A stretch of DNA of 64,000 nucleotides from contig NZ_JOID01000017.1 of assembly GCF_000719865.1 (NCBI RefSeq), forward strand, positions 71,915 to 135,914. Direction: 5' to 3'. Within the stretch, counting starts at the first letter, position 1. Each line of letters starts with the position of its first letter. This document shows, piece after piece, positions 56,208-64,000 of the stretch. The position numbers and the translations under genes are program-made. Below the pieces are notes generated by a model. It did no database searches, was not told where the DNA came from, and saw only the letters and a list, made by a program, of their open reading frames with translations. Origin of the DNA: Streptomyces albus subsp. albus (GTDB lineage Bacteria > Actinomycetota > Actinomycetes > Streptomycetales > Streptomycetaceae).

Positions 56208-56325
56208 GCCTCCCCGCCCTCCGTACGGAACGGCGGACCGGTGGATCGCTAACCGGCGAACCGGCGGACATCACGACGCCCGGCCTGCTGCGGACCACGC
56301 GACGCGGTGCGCGGCAGGCCGCCGG

Positions 56326-56412
56326 TGCACGGTGACTGCCGTTGCACGGCGGCTGCGGTGCGACTGCCGTGCGCGGCGACTGCGGTGCACGGCGGCCCCG
56401 GTGCACGGCGCC
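56326..56412. repeat. Imperfect short repeats upstream of 56500
   Basis: GTGCACGG and its variants (GTTGCACGG, GTGCGCGG) alternate with GACTGC/GGCTGC at a 15-20-base period. The gap 56208-56499 holds no supported gene. Confidence 0.55.
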
Positions 56413-56499
56413 CCCGCCTCCCCGCAGGCTGGGGCCGAGGCCGGGGCCGCCGTCCGAAACCGGGTCCGCGGCGGATGAGTCTGTGGTCTCCTGCTCCGC

Positions 56500-56967
56500 G
56501 TGGACGCCACTCTCCCGACCCTCATCGCCGTGATCGGAACCCTGCTCGGTTCCGCCGTGACGCACTTCTTCCAGCGCACCGCCGACCGCCGCGCCCAGGA
56601 CTTCGCCGCCGCACAGCAACTGCGGGCCGAGCGCATGCAGGTCTACAGCGACTTCGCCGGGGCCGTGGCCGATTTCCGGCGCGGCCAGTACGACCGCTGG
56701 CATCGCCGGGACGAGGACCCCGACGGCCCGGCCCATTTCGAGGCCCGTCTGGAGGCCCACCGCCTGCGCGGCACGGCCCTGCACGCGTTGTTCCGGGTGC
56801 AGCTCATAGCCAGCTCGGCCACGGTGGTGGACGCGGCCCGCCAGGCCTACGAGCTGACCTCCGACATCCCCCGGGCCGGGTCCAAGGCGGAGCTGAGCGC
56901 CCAGGGGGGCCGGGCCAAGGACTCGCTGGAGGCCTTCATCGTCCTGGCGTCCTCGGACGTCCGCTGA
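56500..56967 (+). CDS. Small membrane-anchored hypothetical protein
   Basis: 155 residues from GTG 56500. One N-terminal hydrophobic helix (LPTLIAVIGTLLGSAVTHFF, ~5-24) is followed by a long basic/acidic coiled region (RTADRRAQDFAAAQQLRAER), then helical sequence. The layout, an N-terminal anchor and a four-helix-like cytosolic part, is common in Streptomyces small proteins of unknown function. Confidence 0.65.
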   Translation: MDATLPTLIAVIGTLLGSAVTHFFQRTADRRAQDFAAAQQLRAERMQVYSDFAGAVADFRRGQYDRWHRRDEDPDGPAHFEARLEAHRLRGTALHALFRVQLIASSATVVDAARQAYELTSDIPRAGSKAELSAQGGRAKDSLEAFIVLASSDVR

Positions 56968-57072
56968 ACACACCGGCTCCCGCGGCACCGGCCCCGGCCG
57001 GCGGCGCGCTCCTCCGGCCGCGCCCGCGTCCCCGCGCCGCCCCCGAAGCCGGCCGTCATCCCGCGGCGGCCC

Positions 57073-59247
57073 TCACCCGGTCTGCGGGCGGCGTCCCGGC
57101 CGGCCGCTGTCCAGGTGGGCGATGACACCGGCGTAGAAGCGGTCCACCGCGTCGTCCACGCTGCGGATGAAGCCGGACTCGGCGTTGCCGCGGGTGCTGC
57201 CCATGCCCTTGAAGAGGGACAGCCGGAAGCCGCTGATCGCGGCGCCGTCCTTCGGGAGGATGTCGGCCGGTTCCGGCCGCAGCCGTTCCAGGGTGCCGCG
57301 CGGCCCCGCGGCCGGGCCGTCGACCAGTGTCTCGATGTGGGTGTCGGCGGGCGCCTCGGCGAGTTGACGGATCAGGCGCTTGGCCCAGCTCAGCGGGTAC
57401 CCCTGGTCCGGCGCGGGCATCTCGACGGAGGTGCGCAGCTTGCCGGTGCGCAGATCGGCCACGATGCCCAGGACGCCCCGGGATCCGTCGACACGGAGTT
57501 CCGCGCTCAGCCGGCCGTCTTGGCAGAAGCTCTCGGCGAGCGCCGCCCGACGCGTGTCGGGATCGGTTCCGCGCTTGGCGCGCTGCACGGGCAGGACCTT
57601 CTGCCCCAGCTCGCCGCCGAGCCGCAGGCACACCTGGCGGACGAGCCGCTCCCAGCTCTCCACGACCTCGACCGCGCGCGGGTCGCCCGCGCAGAGCGTC
57701 TCCTCGTCGATCCCCCTGCGCACGGGCACCCAGGCCGGACCCATGTTCTGGAAGCCGTGGCACCCCGAGTTGTCGTGCTGGAGGTAGTGCAGGAGTTCCT
57801 GGAGGAGCCAGGCGTGGGCGGCGTTGCCGACGCCTTCGTGGCGGATCAGCATCTGCGCCTGGTGCGCGACCTCCGCCCAGGAGAGGTGCCACAGCGCGAC
57901 CTTGTGCTTGCGGCGCCTGTCGATCTTGACGTCGACCAGCGGCCTGCCGTCCAGGGCCACGTCGTTCGAGAGCGTGATGACGGCCTCGTAGCCGCGCCGG
58001 GCGGCGATGTCCATGTAGGCCTGCACCTGGTCCGGCTTGAGAGGATTGCCGTTGGTCTTGGTTTCCACCAGGGCGGTCCACAGCTTGCCCGCGCGCTCCA
58101 CGCGGATGACGCCGTCCGGGCGCCTGGGGGTGTCCCCGTGCGGCAGGGAGACCTCGGCGAAGGTCTCCGTCCGGCCGGCCGGCGCCCCGAAGGCGGCGGT
58201 GAGCCGGCGCCCGAACTCCGGGACCTGTGCCATCACCGACAGCAGGACGGAGGTCGCCCTGGTCTCCCGCTCCCGGTCGGTCTTGAGGGCGGGGGCGGGG
58301 AAGAGCCGGGCCTGCCGCCAGGTGTCGTTCTCGGCGAGCGACTTCTTGGCCGCCCGGGGGATCGTCACCTTCTTCTTGGCGGTACGGGGGCGCCGCACGG
58401 CGGGGGCGGCGGCCTCGGCCGGGCCGGGCCCCGGGGAGGTGGCTTCGGCCGCGGGGGCCGGGCGTTGGGCGGGGACGGTGGTCGTCGTGGTGGGACGGGC
58501 GGGCGTTCCTGTTGGGCCGGGCGCGGGTTCGGGTGCCGGGGACGGGGCCGGGGGCGTTGCCTCCGATGCGTCGGCGCCGGGTGTGCCGGCCGTCTCCGCG
58601 GTGTTCCCGCCCACGCCTCCCACGCCGGCCGTCTTGGCCGTGCCCGTCGCGGCCCCGTGCGTCTCCTCTGCCGCCGTCGGCTCGTCGGGCTCCTCCTCCG
58701 GGGCGTCGTCCACGTCGATGCCGAAGTCCGTCGCCAGGCCGGCCAGCCCGGTCTCGTAACCCTGGCCGACGGCGCGGAACTTCCACTCCCCGGCACGGCG
58801 GTACAGCTCGCCGAAGAGGAAGGCGCTCTCCACGGTCGCGTCGTCGATCGAGAATCCGAGGACGGTCTCGCCGGTTCGGTCGGCCAGCGTCATCCGCAGG
58901 TCGTCCAGATCGCCGAAGCGGGCGCCGCCGTAGCGGCTGGCCGCCAGGACGACACGTTCCACCTCCGGCGCCATCGTGGCCAGGTCGAGGCTGATCCGGT
59001 CCTCGCTGCCGTTGGCGGTCGGGGTCTTGCCGAGCAGTTGCACGCTGCCGTCCGCCGCCACCGGGTTGTTGTAGAAGAGGAAGTCGGCGTCGCCGCGCAC
59101 CTTGCCGTTCGCGTCCAGGAGAAGCACGGAGACGTCCGCGTCCCCGTCACCGTCCGTACTGCACCACGAAAGGCTCAGGACCACGGCGCCGGTGTCCTCG
59201 CTCAGAGCCGCCAGCCCGACGTTGGCTCCCTTGACCATCTCCAGCAT
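57073..59247 (-). CDS. TerD domain fused to a PD-(D/E)XK nuclease-like domain
   Basis: 724 residues from ATG 59247 (LEMVKGANVGL). The first ~180 residues are TerD: VLSLSWCSTDGDGDADVSVLLLD, FLFYNNP and the calcium-binding-type acidic loops, AFLFGELYRRAGEWKFRAVGQGY. A ~120-residue Ala/Pro/Thr/Gly linker follows (~185-290). The C-terminal ~430 residues contain a restriction-endonuclease-like core: D378 (RRPDGVIRVE), E395 and K397 (LWTALVETKTNGNP), then PDQVQAYMDIAARRGYEAVITLSN. Ter proteins and nucleases are predicted partners in phage and stress defence, and this gene fuses them. No other ter genes are in view. The nuclease call rests on motif pattern. Confidence 0.8.
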   Translation of the reverse strand: MLEMVKGANVGLAALSEDTGAVVLSLSWCSTDGDGDADVSVLLLDANGKVRGDADFLFYNNPVAADGSVQLLGKTPTANGSEDRISLDLATMAPEVERVVLAASRYGGARFGDLDDLRMTLADRTGETVLGFSIDDATVESAFLFGELYRRAGEWKFRAVGQGYETGLAGLATDFGIDVDDAPEEEPDEPTAAEETHGAATGTAKTAGVGGVGGNTAETAGTPGADASEATPPAPSPAPEPAPGPTGTPARPTTTTTVPAQRPAPAAEATSPGPGPAEAAAPAVRRPRTAKKKVTIPRAAKKSLAENDTWRQARLFPAPALKTDRERETRATSVLLSVMAQVPEFGRRLTAAFGAPAGRTETFAEVSLPHGDTPRRPDGVIRVERAGKLWTALVETKTNGNPLKPDQVQAYMDIAARRGYEAVITLSNDVALDGRPLVDVKIDRRRKHKVALWHLSWAEVAHQAQMLIRHEGVGNAAHAWLLQELLHYLQHDNSGCHGFQNMGPAWVPVRRGIDEETLCAGDPRAVEVVESWERLVRQVCLRLGGELGQKVLPVQRAKRGTDPDTRRAALAESFCQDGRLSAELRVDGSRGVLGIVADLRTGKLRTSVEMPAPDQGYPLSWAKRLIRQLAEAPADTHIETLVDGPAAGPRGTLERLRPEPADILPKDGAAISGFRLSLFKGMGSTRGNAESGFIRSVDDAVDRFYAGVIAHLDSGRPGRRPQTG

Positions 59248-59542
59248 GTCCCGACCCCCAAGCGCACGGCCGGCGGACCCTCCCCGGTCCGCAGCGGCCA
59301 CCATGAAGCGTGGTGTGTGCCACACCCGCTGTAGGGGGGAACTCTAGTCGCCGACGCACACATTCGGGGAGTTGATGCGTTGATTGAGTGCACATCTCTT
59401 CGCGGAGTGTTCACAGTTGGCGCCTTGCCGGCCGTGATGACGACGACGCCTTCGGGAACCCGGGGCGGCCGGGACCGGAAGCGCGCGGGCGGAACCGCGC
59501 CGGCGTGCCGTCGGACGGATTCCGCATGTGTGCGAGCAGAGT

Positions 59543-60259
59543 TCACCGACCCCGGGCGACGTAGATCGTGCAGGAGGCCGTGTTTCCCTGGAGGGGGTTG
59601 TCGAAGGTGACGATCCGCGCCTCCGTATCCGGGAACACCTGCGCGAGCGCGGAGCGGAAGTCCTCGCTCGGCGGGTCGTTCGACCAGAGAGCGAATACCC
59701 CGCCGGGATGCAGGTGTTCCGCCAGGGCGCGCAGCCCTTCGGGCCGGTAGAAGCCGGCGTGGGCGGGGTGCAGCACGTGCTCCGGCGAGTGGTCGATGTC
59801 CAGGAGTACGGCGTGGAAGCGGCGGCCGGGCGTCTCGGGGTCGAAGCCGGCGGTTCCGGTTGCCCCCGCGAAGAAGTCGCCCTGGACGAGGCGGCAGCGG
59901 GGGTCCGACGTCAGGCCCTCGCCCAGCGGCACCAGCCCCTTGCGGTGCCACTCGACGACGGCGTCCAGGGCCTCCACGACCAGCAGCGACCGGACGCGCT
60001 CGTCCCTCAGGGCCGCGTCGGCGGTGTACCCGAGCCCGAGCCCGCCGACGACGACGTCCAGTTCGCCGCCCGCGCACGCCGCCAGGCCGAGGTCCGCGAG
60101 GGCGATCTCTCCCGCCGTGAACATGCTCGACATCAGCCACTCGTCGCCCAGCTTCACCTCGTACACATCGGTGTCCGAGGCGAGATGGCGGCGGCGCCGA
60201 AGGCTGATCTCCCCCATTGGGGTCGGTCGCCAGTCGAGTTCCTGGAATCTCGCGCTCAT
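59543..60259 (-). CDS. Spermidine synthase-like SAM-fold protein
   Basis: 238 residues from ATG 60259, with AGGAGA upstream. Rossmann fold with DVVVGGLGLGYTADAAL (ligand loop), LLVVEALDAVVEWH, and VLLDIDHSPEHVLHP; EVKLGDEWLMSSMFTAGEIALADLGL resembles the polyamine-synthase substrate region. The true catalytic Asp pair of spermidine synthase is partly changed, so it may be a methyltransferase-like relative. It is the next gene downstream of the methylase-specificity fusion on the same strand, after 320 bases without a supported gene (60260-60579). Confidence 0.75.
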   Translation of the reverse strand: MSARFQELDWRPTPMGEISLRRRRHLASDTDVYEVKLGDEWLMSSMFTAGEIALADLGLAACAGGELDVVVGGLGLGYTADAALRDERVRSLLVVEALDAVVEWHRKGLVPLGEGLTSDPRCRLVQGDFFAGATGTAGFDPETPGRRFHAVLLDIDHSPEHVLHPAHAGFYRPEGLRALAEHLHPGGVFALWSNDPPSEDFRSALAQVFPDTEARIVTFDNPLQGNTASCTIYVARGR

Positions 60260-60579
60260 GGGCTCGCTCTCCTGGGTCCGGGCCCCGAAGGGGCCGTAGG
60301 GGTGTGCCGGTTCCGGTTCCGTTCCGCGCAGTACTGTGCCTGCCGCGGAGCGCCGTACGGGAACCACGAGGGGTGGACGGGATCCTCTCCGATGAACCGG
60401 GCGTGGCGCGGCCGACGACGCCGAGACGCCGTGGTCTTGAGGACCCAGGCCCGCCCCCCGCTCAGGCCTGTCTGGCAAATGATCATGGCGTGACTCATGT
60501 CCGAGGGGGCCAGGGGTAGAGGGAGCCGTTGTTGCCGCAGGTAGCCGACGTGGTGAGCGGGCCCTGCGCAGCAAGCTGG

Positions 60580-62814
60580 TCATTCCCCTGGTGGAAGCGA
60601 GACGCGACCGGACATGAGCAGATCCACCAGTTCGGCACGGTAGACATCGAGCGCCGCAATCAGTTCGGTGTGTGCTCGATGCTGTCGGTCCACGGTGTTC
60701 AGTACACGCCCGATCTTCCGCTGCTCGGCCAAGGGAGGCAGCAGGACGGGCAGGTCGTACAGATCCCTTGAGGAGACCGACTGCACGGCGGTTCCCTTGG
60801 CCCGCCGGCTGATCCAACTCTGGGTCTCAGGACGTTCCAGGAAGCCGAGGAGGTAGTCGGGGTACGAGAGTTCGGAGGGGCGGATCCGCACCAGATGGGT
60901 GCCGAAAATCCACCCTTCCTCCGCTTCCGTGACCAAGGCGCAGCGGCCCAGGGTGCCGGTTCGCGTCATCACCACGTCTCCGGGCCGGAGTCGGTAGCGC
61001 GTCAGAGTCTTTGCTTCGTCCTCCGGGACCCACGCCACACCTTCGTGCAAGATCCGGTGCCCGCGCACGGCCGCAGGACGAACCACGGGAATCCCGCGAC
61101 CGGTGTCGTCCGCCTTGTCCAGCCTTCGTCCACCTGGGCCGACCGCGATCTCCGCCAGCGCGCCGAGCCGCTCCTGACGCCATTCGGGTGGGAGGCTCTC
61201 CCCTCTCCCACTGGGCGCAATTCGAGAGCTTGTTTCGCGCCATGGGTTCCCGGAACGTTCCAAGTTGTCGCTGAGCTTTCGCAGCCGTGCTGCGGCGGAC
61301 TCCAACCGTTCCATTCGACGAGCAATAACCTGCTCGGTGATTTGGGGATTCATCAGCGGGAGCTCTGGAGCCGTCAGGGATCGCGGCGTGAGCACGTAAC
61401 TCCGATCCCGCAGCTCATCGAGTTTGAGGGCACGACTGGCGAGGGCACCGGCACCGGGCGGAACAGGTTCGGTTCGCTCCGTTCCGTGGTGCCATGCGGT
61501 GTACGCGTCGACCACTGCGGCAATGTCCCCTTCGGTCAGCTCACGCAAGGTCGGGCTGATCATGCTGCCCAGCGCTGAGCCATCGATGAACAAGACTTCC
61601 TCGCGCCAGTCCACCGGCCGTGCCAGGATCCAGATGTTGACGGAAATCCCCGTGGTGGCGAACAACCGCGAGGGCAGTGCCACGACGCATTCGACGGCTC
61701 CATCCTCGATCATCGCGCTACGGATCCGCCCTGCGCGGCCGCCGATGAACCCGGCGCCCTCCGGCATCACCACTGCGGCCCGCCCGCCCGGAGCCAACTG
61801 GTCCATTACGTGCTGCAGCCATGCGAAGTCACCCCGCGAGCCCGGCGGGCCATAGCGCCAGGTCCGCTGCTCCTCGGAGGCGGACAGCCGTTGCGCAAAA
61901 GGCGGGTTGGTCACGATCCAGTCGATGCCGCTCGGCCAAGGGGATCCATCACGTGGCCCTTCGACTTCCATTCCCAGGCGAAAGGCCGCGCCTTCCGCGC
62001 CATGGAGGGCTAGATTCATGGTGGCGAGATGCAGAGCGTCACTGCTCGGAGTCGTACCCGTTAGGCGTGGCCGGATCCCGGATTCGGGTATCTCGGCGAG
62101 AACCGCCGTGAGCACTTCCCCAGCACGGCAGAAGGGATCGTGAACACGGCGCGGCCGGGGGACGGCAATGGACAACATGCGTGCCATAGTGCGCGCCACA
62201 GACTTCGGCGTGAATAGCTCTCCTCCTTCCCGCCGTCCGTGCTCACTCCGGTATCGGTCCACCAGCAAGTCGAATACAGCCGCGCACTGGGCTCGCGTCC
62301 CTGGGCCCTGCTGGCTGAAAACCTCAACAAGAGTGGCGACCTGTTCGTGGCCTGCGACGTCACGGTCGAGCACGGCGCACAGACCGGTACGCACAGATGT
62401 CGCCGAAGCACGGGCCGCGGGGCTGGTTCCCCATGTGTAGACCAGCCCGAGCAGCAACAGCATGTTCTCGGCTGGGGAGAACTGTCCACGGAATCGATCC
62501 GCCTCAGCCAGCAATCTGCGAACAAAGTCATGCGGGCTGAAATTGCCGCGGTCCAGCCCTGCCCGGAACCGATCGCCGAAGGTCGTACCCGCCAGCTCCC
62601 CTTCCCGCCGTACGTTCGCCGGCACCGTCCGCCGACCCAGCCAAGTGGCAACTTCATCTGCTCGGAAGACGTCGGTGTCCGAACGGCCGGATGCCGGCAC
62701 CGGTGAGGGAAAATCCTGGTGCCGCCGCTCCCAGTTGGCCACAGCAGGACGTTTGACACCCGCGAGGCGCGCGATGTCGGCACGTGTCACGACGAGTTGC
62801 CTCAGGTCCGTCAC
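60580..62814 (-). CDS. N6-adenine methylase with fused HTH and specificity (HsdS-like) domain
   Basis: 744 residues. An N-terminal HTH (~9-60, VVTRADIARLAGVKRPAVANWERRHQDFPSP) precedes a type I-like methylase core (~110-460): GGELFTPKSVARTM, a changed SAM motif DPFCRAGE (226-233, normally DPxCGSG), and catalytic NPPF (303-306). The C-terminal ~200 residues form one target-recognition domain and helix (PEWRQERLGALAEIAVGPGG; LPPLAEQRKIGRVLNTVDRQHRAH). It is a single-chain M-S protein without helicase or nuclease; no HsdR-like gene is adjacent. One TRD implies dimerisation to read a bipartite or symmetric site. It starts 15 bases after the Abi/HEPN-like gene, so the two form an operon. Confidence 0.85.
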   Translation of the reverse strand: MTDLRQLVVTRADIARLAGVKRPAVANWERRHQDFPSPVPASGRSDTDVFRADEVATWLGRRTVPANVRREGELAGTTFGDRFRAGLDRGNFSPHDFVRRLLAEADRFRGQFSPAENMLLLLGLVYTWGTSPAARASATSVRTGLCAVLDRDVAGHEQVATLVEVFSQQGPGTRAQCAAVFDLLVDRYRSEHGRREGGELFTPKSVARTMARMLSIAVPRPRRVHDPFCRAGEVLTAVLAEIPESGIRPRLTGTTPSSDALHLATMNLALHGAEGAAFRLGMEVEGPRDGSPWPSGIDWIVTNPPFAQRLSASEEQRTWRYGPPGSRGDFAWLQHVMDQLAPGGRAAVVMPEGAGFIGGRAGRIRSAMIEDGAVECVVALPSRLFATTGISVNIWILARPVDWREEVLFIDGSALGSMISPTLRELTEGDIAAVVDAYTAWHHGTERTEPVPPGAGALASRALKLDELRDRSYVLTPRSLTAPELPLMNPQITEQVIARRMERLESAAARLRKLSDNLERSGNPWRETSSRIAPSGRGESLPPEWRQERLGALAEIAVGPGGRRLDKADDTGRGIPVVRPAAVRGHRILHEGVAWVPEDEAKTLTRYRLRPGDVVMTRTGTLGRCALVTEAEEGWIFGTHLVRIRPSELSYPDYLLGFLERPETQSWISRRAKGTAVQSVSSRDLYDLPVLLPPLAEQRKIGRVLNTVDRQHRAHTELIAALDVYRAELVDLLMSGRVSLPPGE

Positions 62815-62829
62815 AAGATCATCCTCCGG

Positions 62830-63489
62830 TCAGAAGCGCGCGGCTCGGGTGCCACCGAGAGAGGCGCGACGGCCTGCGAAAACCTCGGGGAAGCGATCCA
62901 TCGTCTTGGCCTCAATCGCCAGCTCGGGGCTGATGTAGCCGAGCATGCGGTAGATCTTGGCGTGGTCCGCAGAAAGATCACGGTGGTGCACGGGTTCGTG
63001 GTGCATGATCCGGTTTCGCAGGAGGACCAGCGAGGTCAGACCGTCGTAGAGCCTCTTACGCGGCTGGTCCAAGTAGGGAAAGGCCTTGTGCAGGCTGGGT
63101 ACCCACATGCCCCGGTCGTAGGTACGGCTCAGCAGGGAGACCCAGAAGCCGAACGACAGCTCCGCCACCATACTGTCGGCTGTGGGGACTACCCTTCTGC
63201 GCTCGCACTTCCGCCTGGCTTCCATGACGAGACGCTTGGTCACCCCGTCCAGAGGAGCCGCTTCCCACCAATCCGATCGGCCATACTTCCGACTCAGCTG
63301 ATCGTGGAGAGCGTTGCGCAGGGCCAACTCCAGACAGTGCAGCGGGCCATACAGAGCGCCGCAAATCTCAACGTTCCACCAGTACAGACGGACAGCGGTC
63401 AGCGGCTCGCCCTGCGCGGCCACGACATACCTGCTCAGGCGCGGCCGGGACAGGGCGCGGACCAGCCACTCCGGCAGCCTCTCGATCAC
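62830..63489 (-). CDS. Abi-like / HEPN-type protein
   Basis: 219 residues from GTG 63489, with GGGGGA six bases upstream; the frame is open earlier but without a start of similar quality. Helical throughout. The segment LHCLELALRNALHDQLSRKYG and the later LVLLRNRIMHHEPVHHRDL (R158, N159, H163) match the R-N-x3-H of HEPN RNases and the Abi_2/AbiD-AbiF group of phage-exclusion proteins. No membrane helix or signal. Next to a methylase-specificity protein it recalls loci in which an RNase is held silent by a DNA-modification complex (PrrC, RloC). Toxicity and target are unproven. Confidence 0.75.
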   Translation of the reverse strand: MIERLPEWLVRALSRPRLSRYVVAAQGEPLTAVRLYWWNVEICGALYGPLHCLELALRNALHDQLSRKYGRSDWWEAAPLDGVTKRLVMEARRKCERRRVVPTADSMVAELSFGFWVSLLSRTYDRGMWVPSLHKAFPYLDQPRKRLYDGLTSLVLLRNRIMHHEPVHHRDLSADHAKIYRMLGYISPELAIEAKTMDRFPEVFAGRRASLGGTRAARF

Positions 63490-63615
63490 GAACTTCCCCC
63501 TCTGAACACGGCTCCACCTGCGCAGGCCGTTGCAAGAACCGGTGACGGTGATACCGTGGTCCTGAAAGCCCCGGGCCCGCCTCTGCTCAGCACGCCACCC
63601 GGGGCACGGCCTTCC

Positions 63616-63650
63616 GAAGCCCCTGGCAGCCATCGACTGCCAGGGGCTTC
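63616..63650. terminator. Hairpin upstream of the Abi/HEPN-like gene
   Basis: A perfect 14-bp stem (63616-63629 with 63637-63650, seven-base loop) followed on the plus strand by GCGTTTC. It would isolate the Abi/methylase operon from transcripts arriving from the right, or end an unseen plus-strand RNA. Confidence 0.65.
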
Positions 63651-63923
63651 GCGTTTCCCGCGGTCTGCAGCGTCGTGATGACCGTAGCGAACCGCACCCC
63701 GACATGCAAGCGCAGCGCAGTGCGTGCATTTTTGTTAAGGCCTATCTCGGCCGAGCACGGAATTGGCGTAACAGACGGAAGCGGTCGTCGTACCTGCCTT
63801 CGGACGCGGGGCTCCGCGAGACCGGCCAGGGCCGGCCCGGCCCCGCTGCTTTCGGTGCGGGCCGGAGTCTGGTCCGGGCCGGTGCCACGGCCGGCGCCCA
63901 GGGCCGGGATGCTCCTATGGATG

Positions 63924-64000
63924 TCAAGCGGCTTCAGTGAGAGCGCGTTGTGTGGTTTGTCGGGTGGTGGTGCGGTGGTCGAGGGATCGCAGGAGGACGC
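63924..64000 (-). CDS. 3' end of an unidentified gene entering from the right (possible transposase)
   Basis: On the minus strand the last ~25 codons read VLLRSLDHRTTTRQTTQRALTEAA followed by TGA at 63924-63926. Basic, Thr-rich sequence and codons such as CAA, CGA and ACA differ from resident genes and recall insertion-sequence transposase tails. Too short for a firm call; 63651-63923 shows no supported gene. Confidence 0.35.
   Translation of the reverse strand, partial: VLLRSLDHRTTTRQTTQRALTEAA

Noticed and set aside
60256..60498. Minus-strand 80-residue frame between the SAM-fold gene and the methylase fusion
   Set aside because: Contains its ATG but no good ribosome site; Arg/Pro-rich, family-less sequence overlapping the next gene's leader.
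63560..63605. GCCCCGGG...CCCGGGGCA resembling tRNA acceptor arms
   Set aside because: No D-, anticodon- or T-arm (no GTTCGAAT-like loop) between them; an ordinary inverted repeat.

Overview
The window is a high-GC actinobacterial chromosome segment, almost certainly Streptomyces. Evidence: strong G/C bias at third codon positions, frequent GTG and TTG starts, a chitinase promoter of the Streptomyces direct-repeat type, a Rho with a long Arg/Gly/Asp-rich insertion, NrtL, LCP and WhiJ-type genes. The order chitinase, DUF2550, atpCDGAHFEBI, WecA-like, phosphatase, TsaC, PrmC, PrfA, RpmE, LCP, Rho, ThrB, ThrC, Hom, LysA, NrtL is, from memory, the conserved core order of Streptomyces.

1-2.4 kb: the 3' end of a LuxR-type response regulator (probably ChiR) and a secreted GH18 chitinase (ChiC) whose promoter carries paired 12-bp repeats resembling DasR sites. 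2.4-10.3 kb: the complete ATP synthase operon, transcribed right to left (atpI-B-E-F-H-A-G-D-C). It has a Rex-like operator and a second dyad upstream, and hairpins between several cistrons. 10.5-17.7 kb: cell-envelope and translation genes (polyprenyl-phosphate sugar-phosphate transferase, LMW-phosphatase-like protein lacking its nucleophile, TsaC, PrmC, RF1, L31, LCP ligase). 17.8-27.6 kb: Rho, then the aspartate-family genes (hom-thrC-thrB and lysA) and NrtL, a paralogue of arginyl-tRNA synthetase without its catalytic domain. A CheY-like receiver and tRNA-Arg(CCG) close the core segment at 28.7 kb.

28.7-43.8 kb looks accessory. It holds a small orphan gene, a complete type I restriction-modification system (HsdM, HsdS, HsdR; HsdS clearly more AT-rich), a DUF3800 gene behind a UUCG hairpin and U-run, a WhiJ-like trio (HATPase anti-sigma-like protein, XRE/DUF5753 regulator, DUF397-like protein), and a secreted NucA/NucB-domain nuclease candidate with a possible immunity partner. 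A broken copy of the HATPase gene lies beyond the nuclease gene, so two related sequences in the same orientation bracket this module.

43.8-56.2 kb contains peripheral metabolism, transport and regulation: an AI-2E family permease, a VOC protein, AraC/NmrA, divergent HxlR/SnoaL-like and LysR/EamA pairs, an ICL/PEP-mutase family enzyme and a YqcI/YcgG protein. 56.5-64 kb is defence- or stress-flavoured: a TerD domain fused to a PD-(D/E)XK-like nuclease, a spermidine-synthase-like protein, and a two-gene unit in which an Abi/HEPN-like protein precedes an N6-adenine methylase carrying its own N-terminal HTH and C-terminal specificity domain, with no HsdR. The last ~75 bases probably hold the 3' end of another gene, possibly a transposase.

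All identifications rest on reading the sequence and recalled family knowledge; no searches were run.
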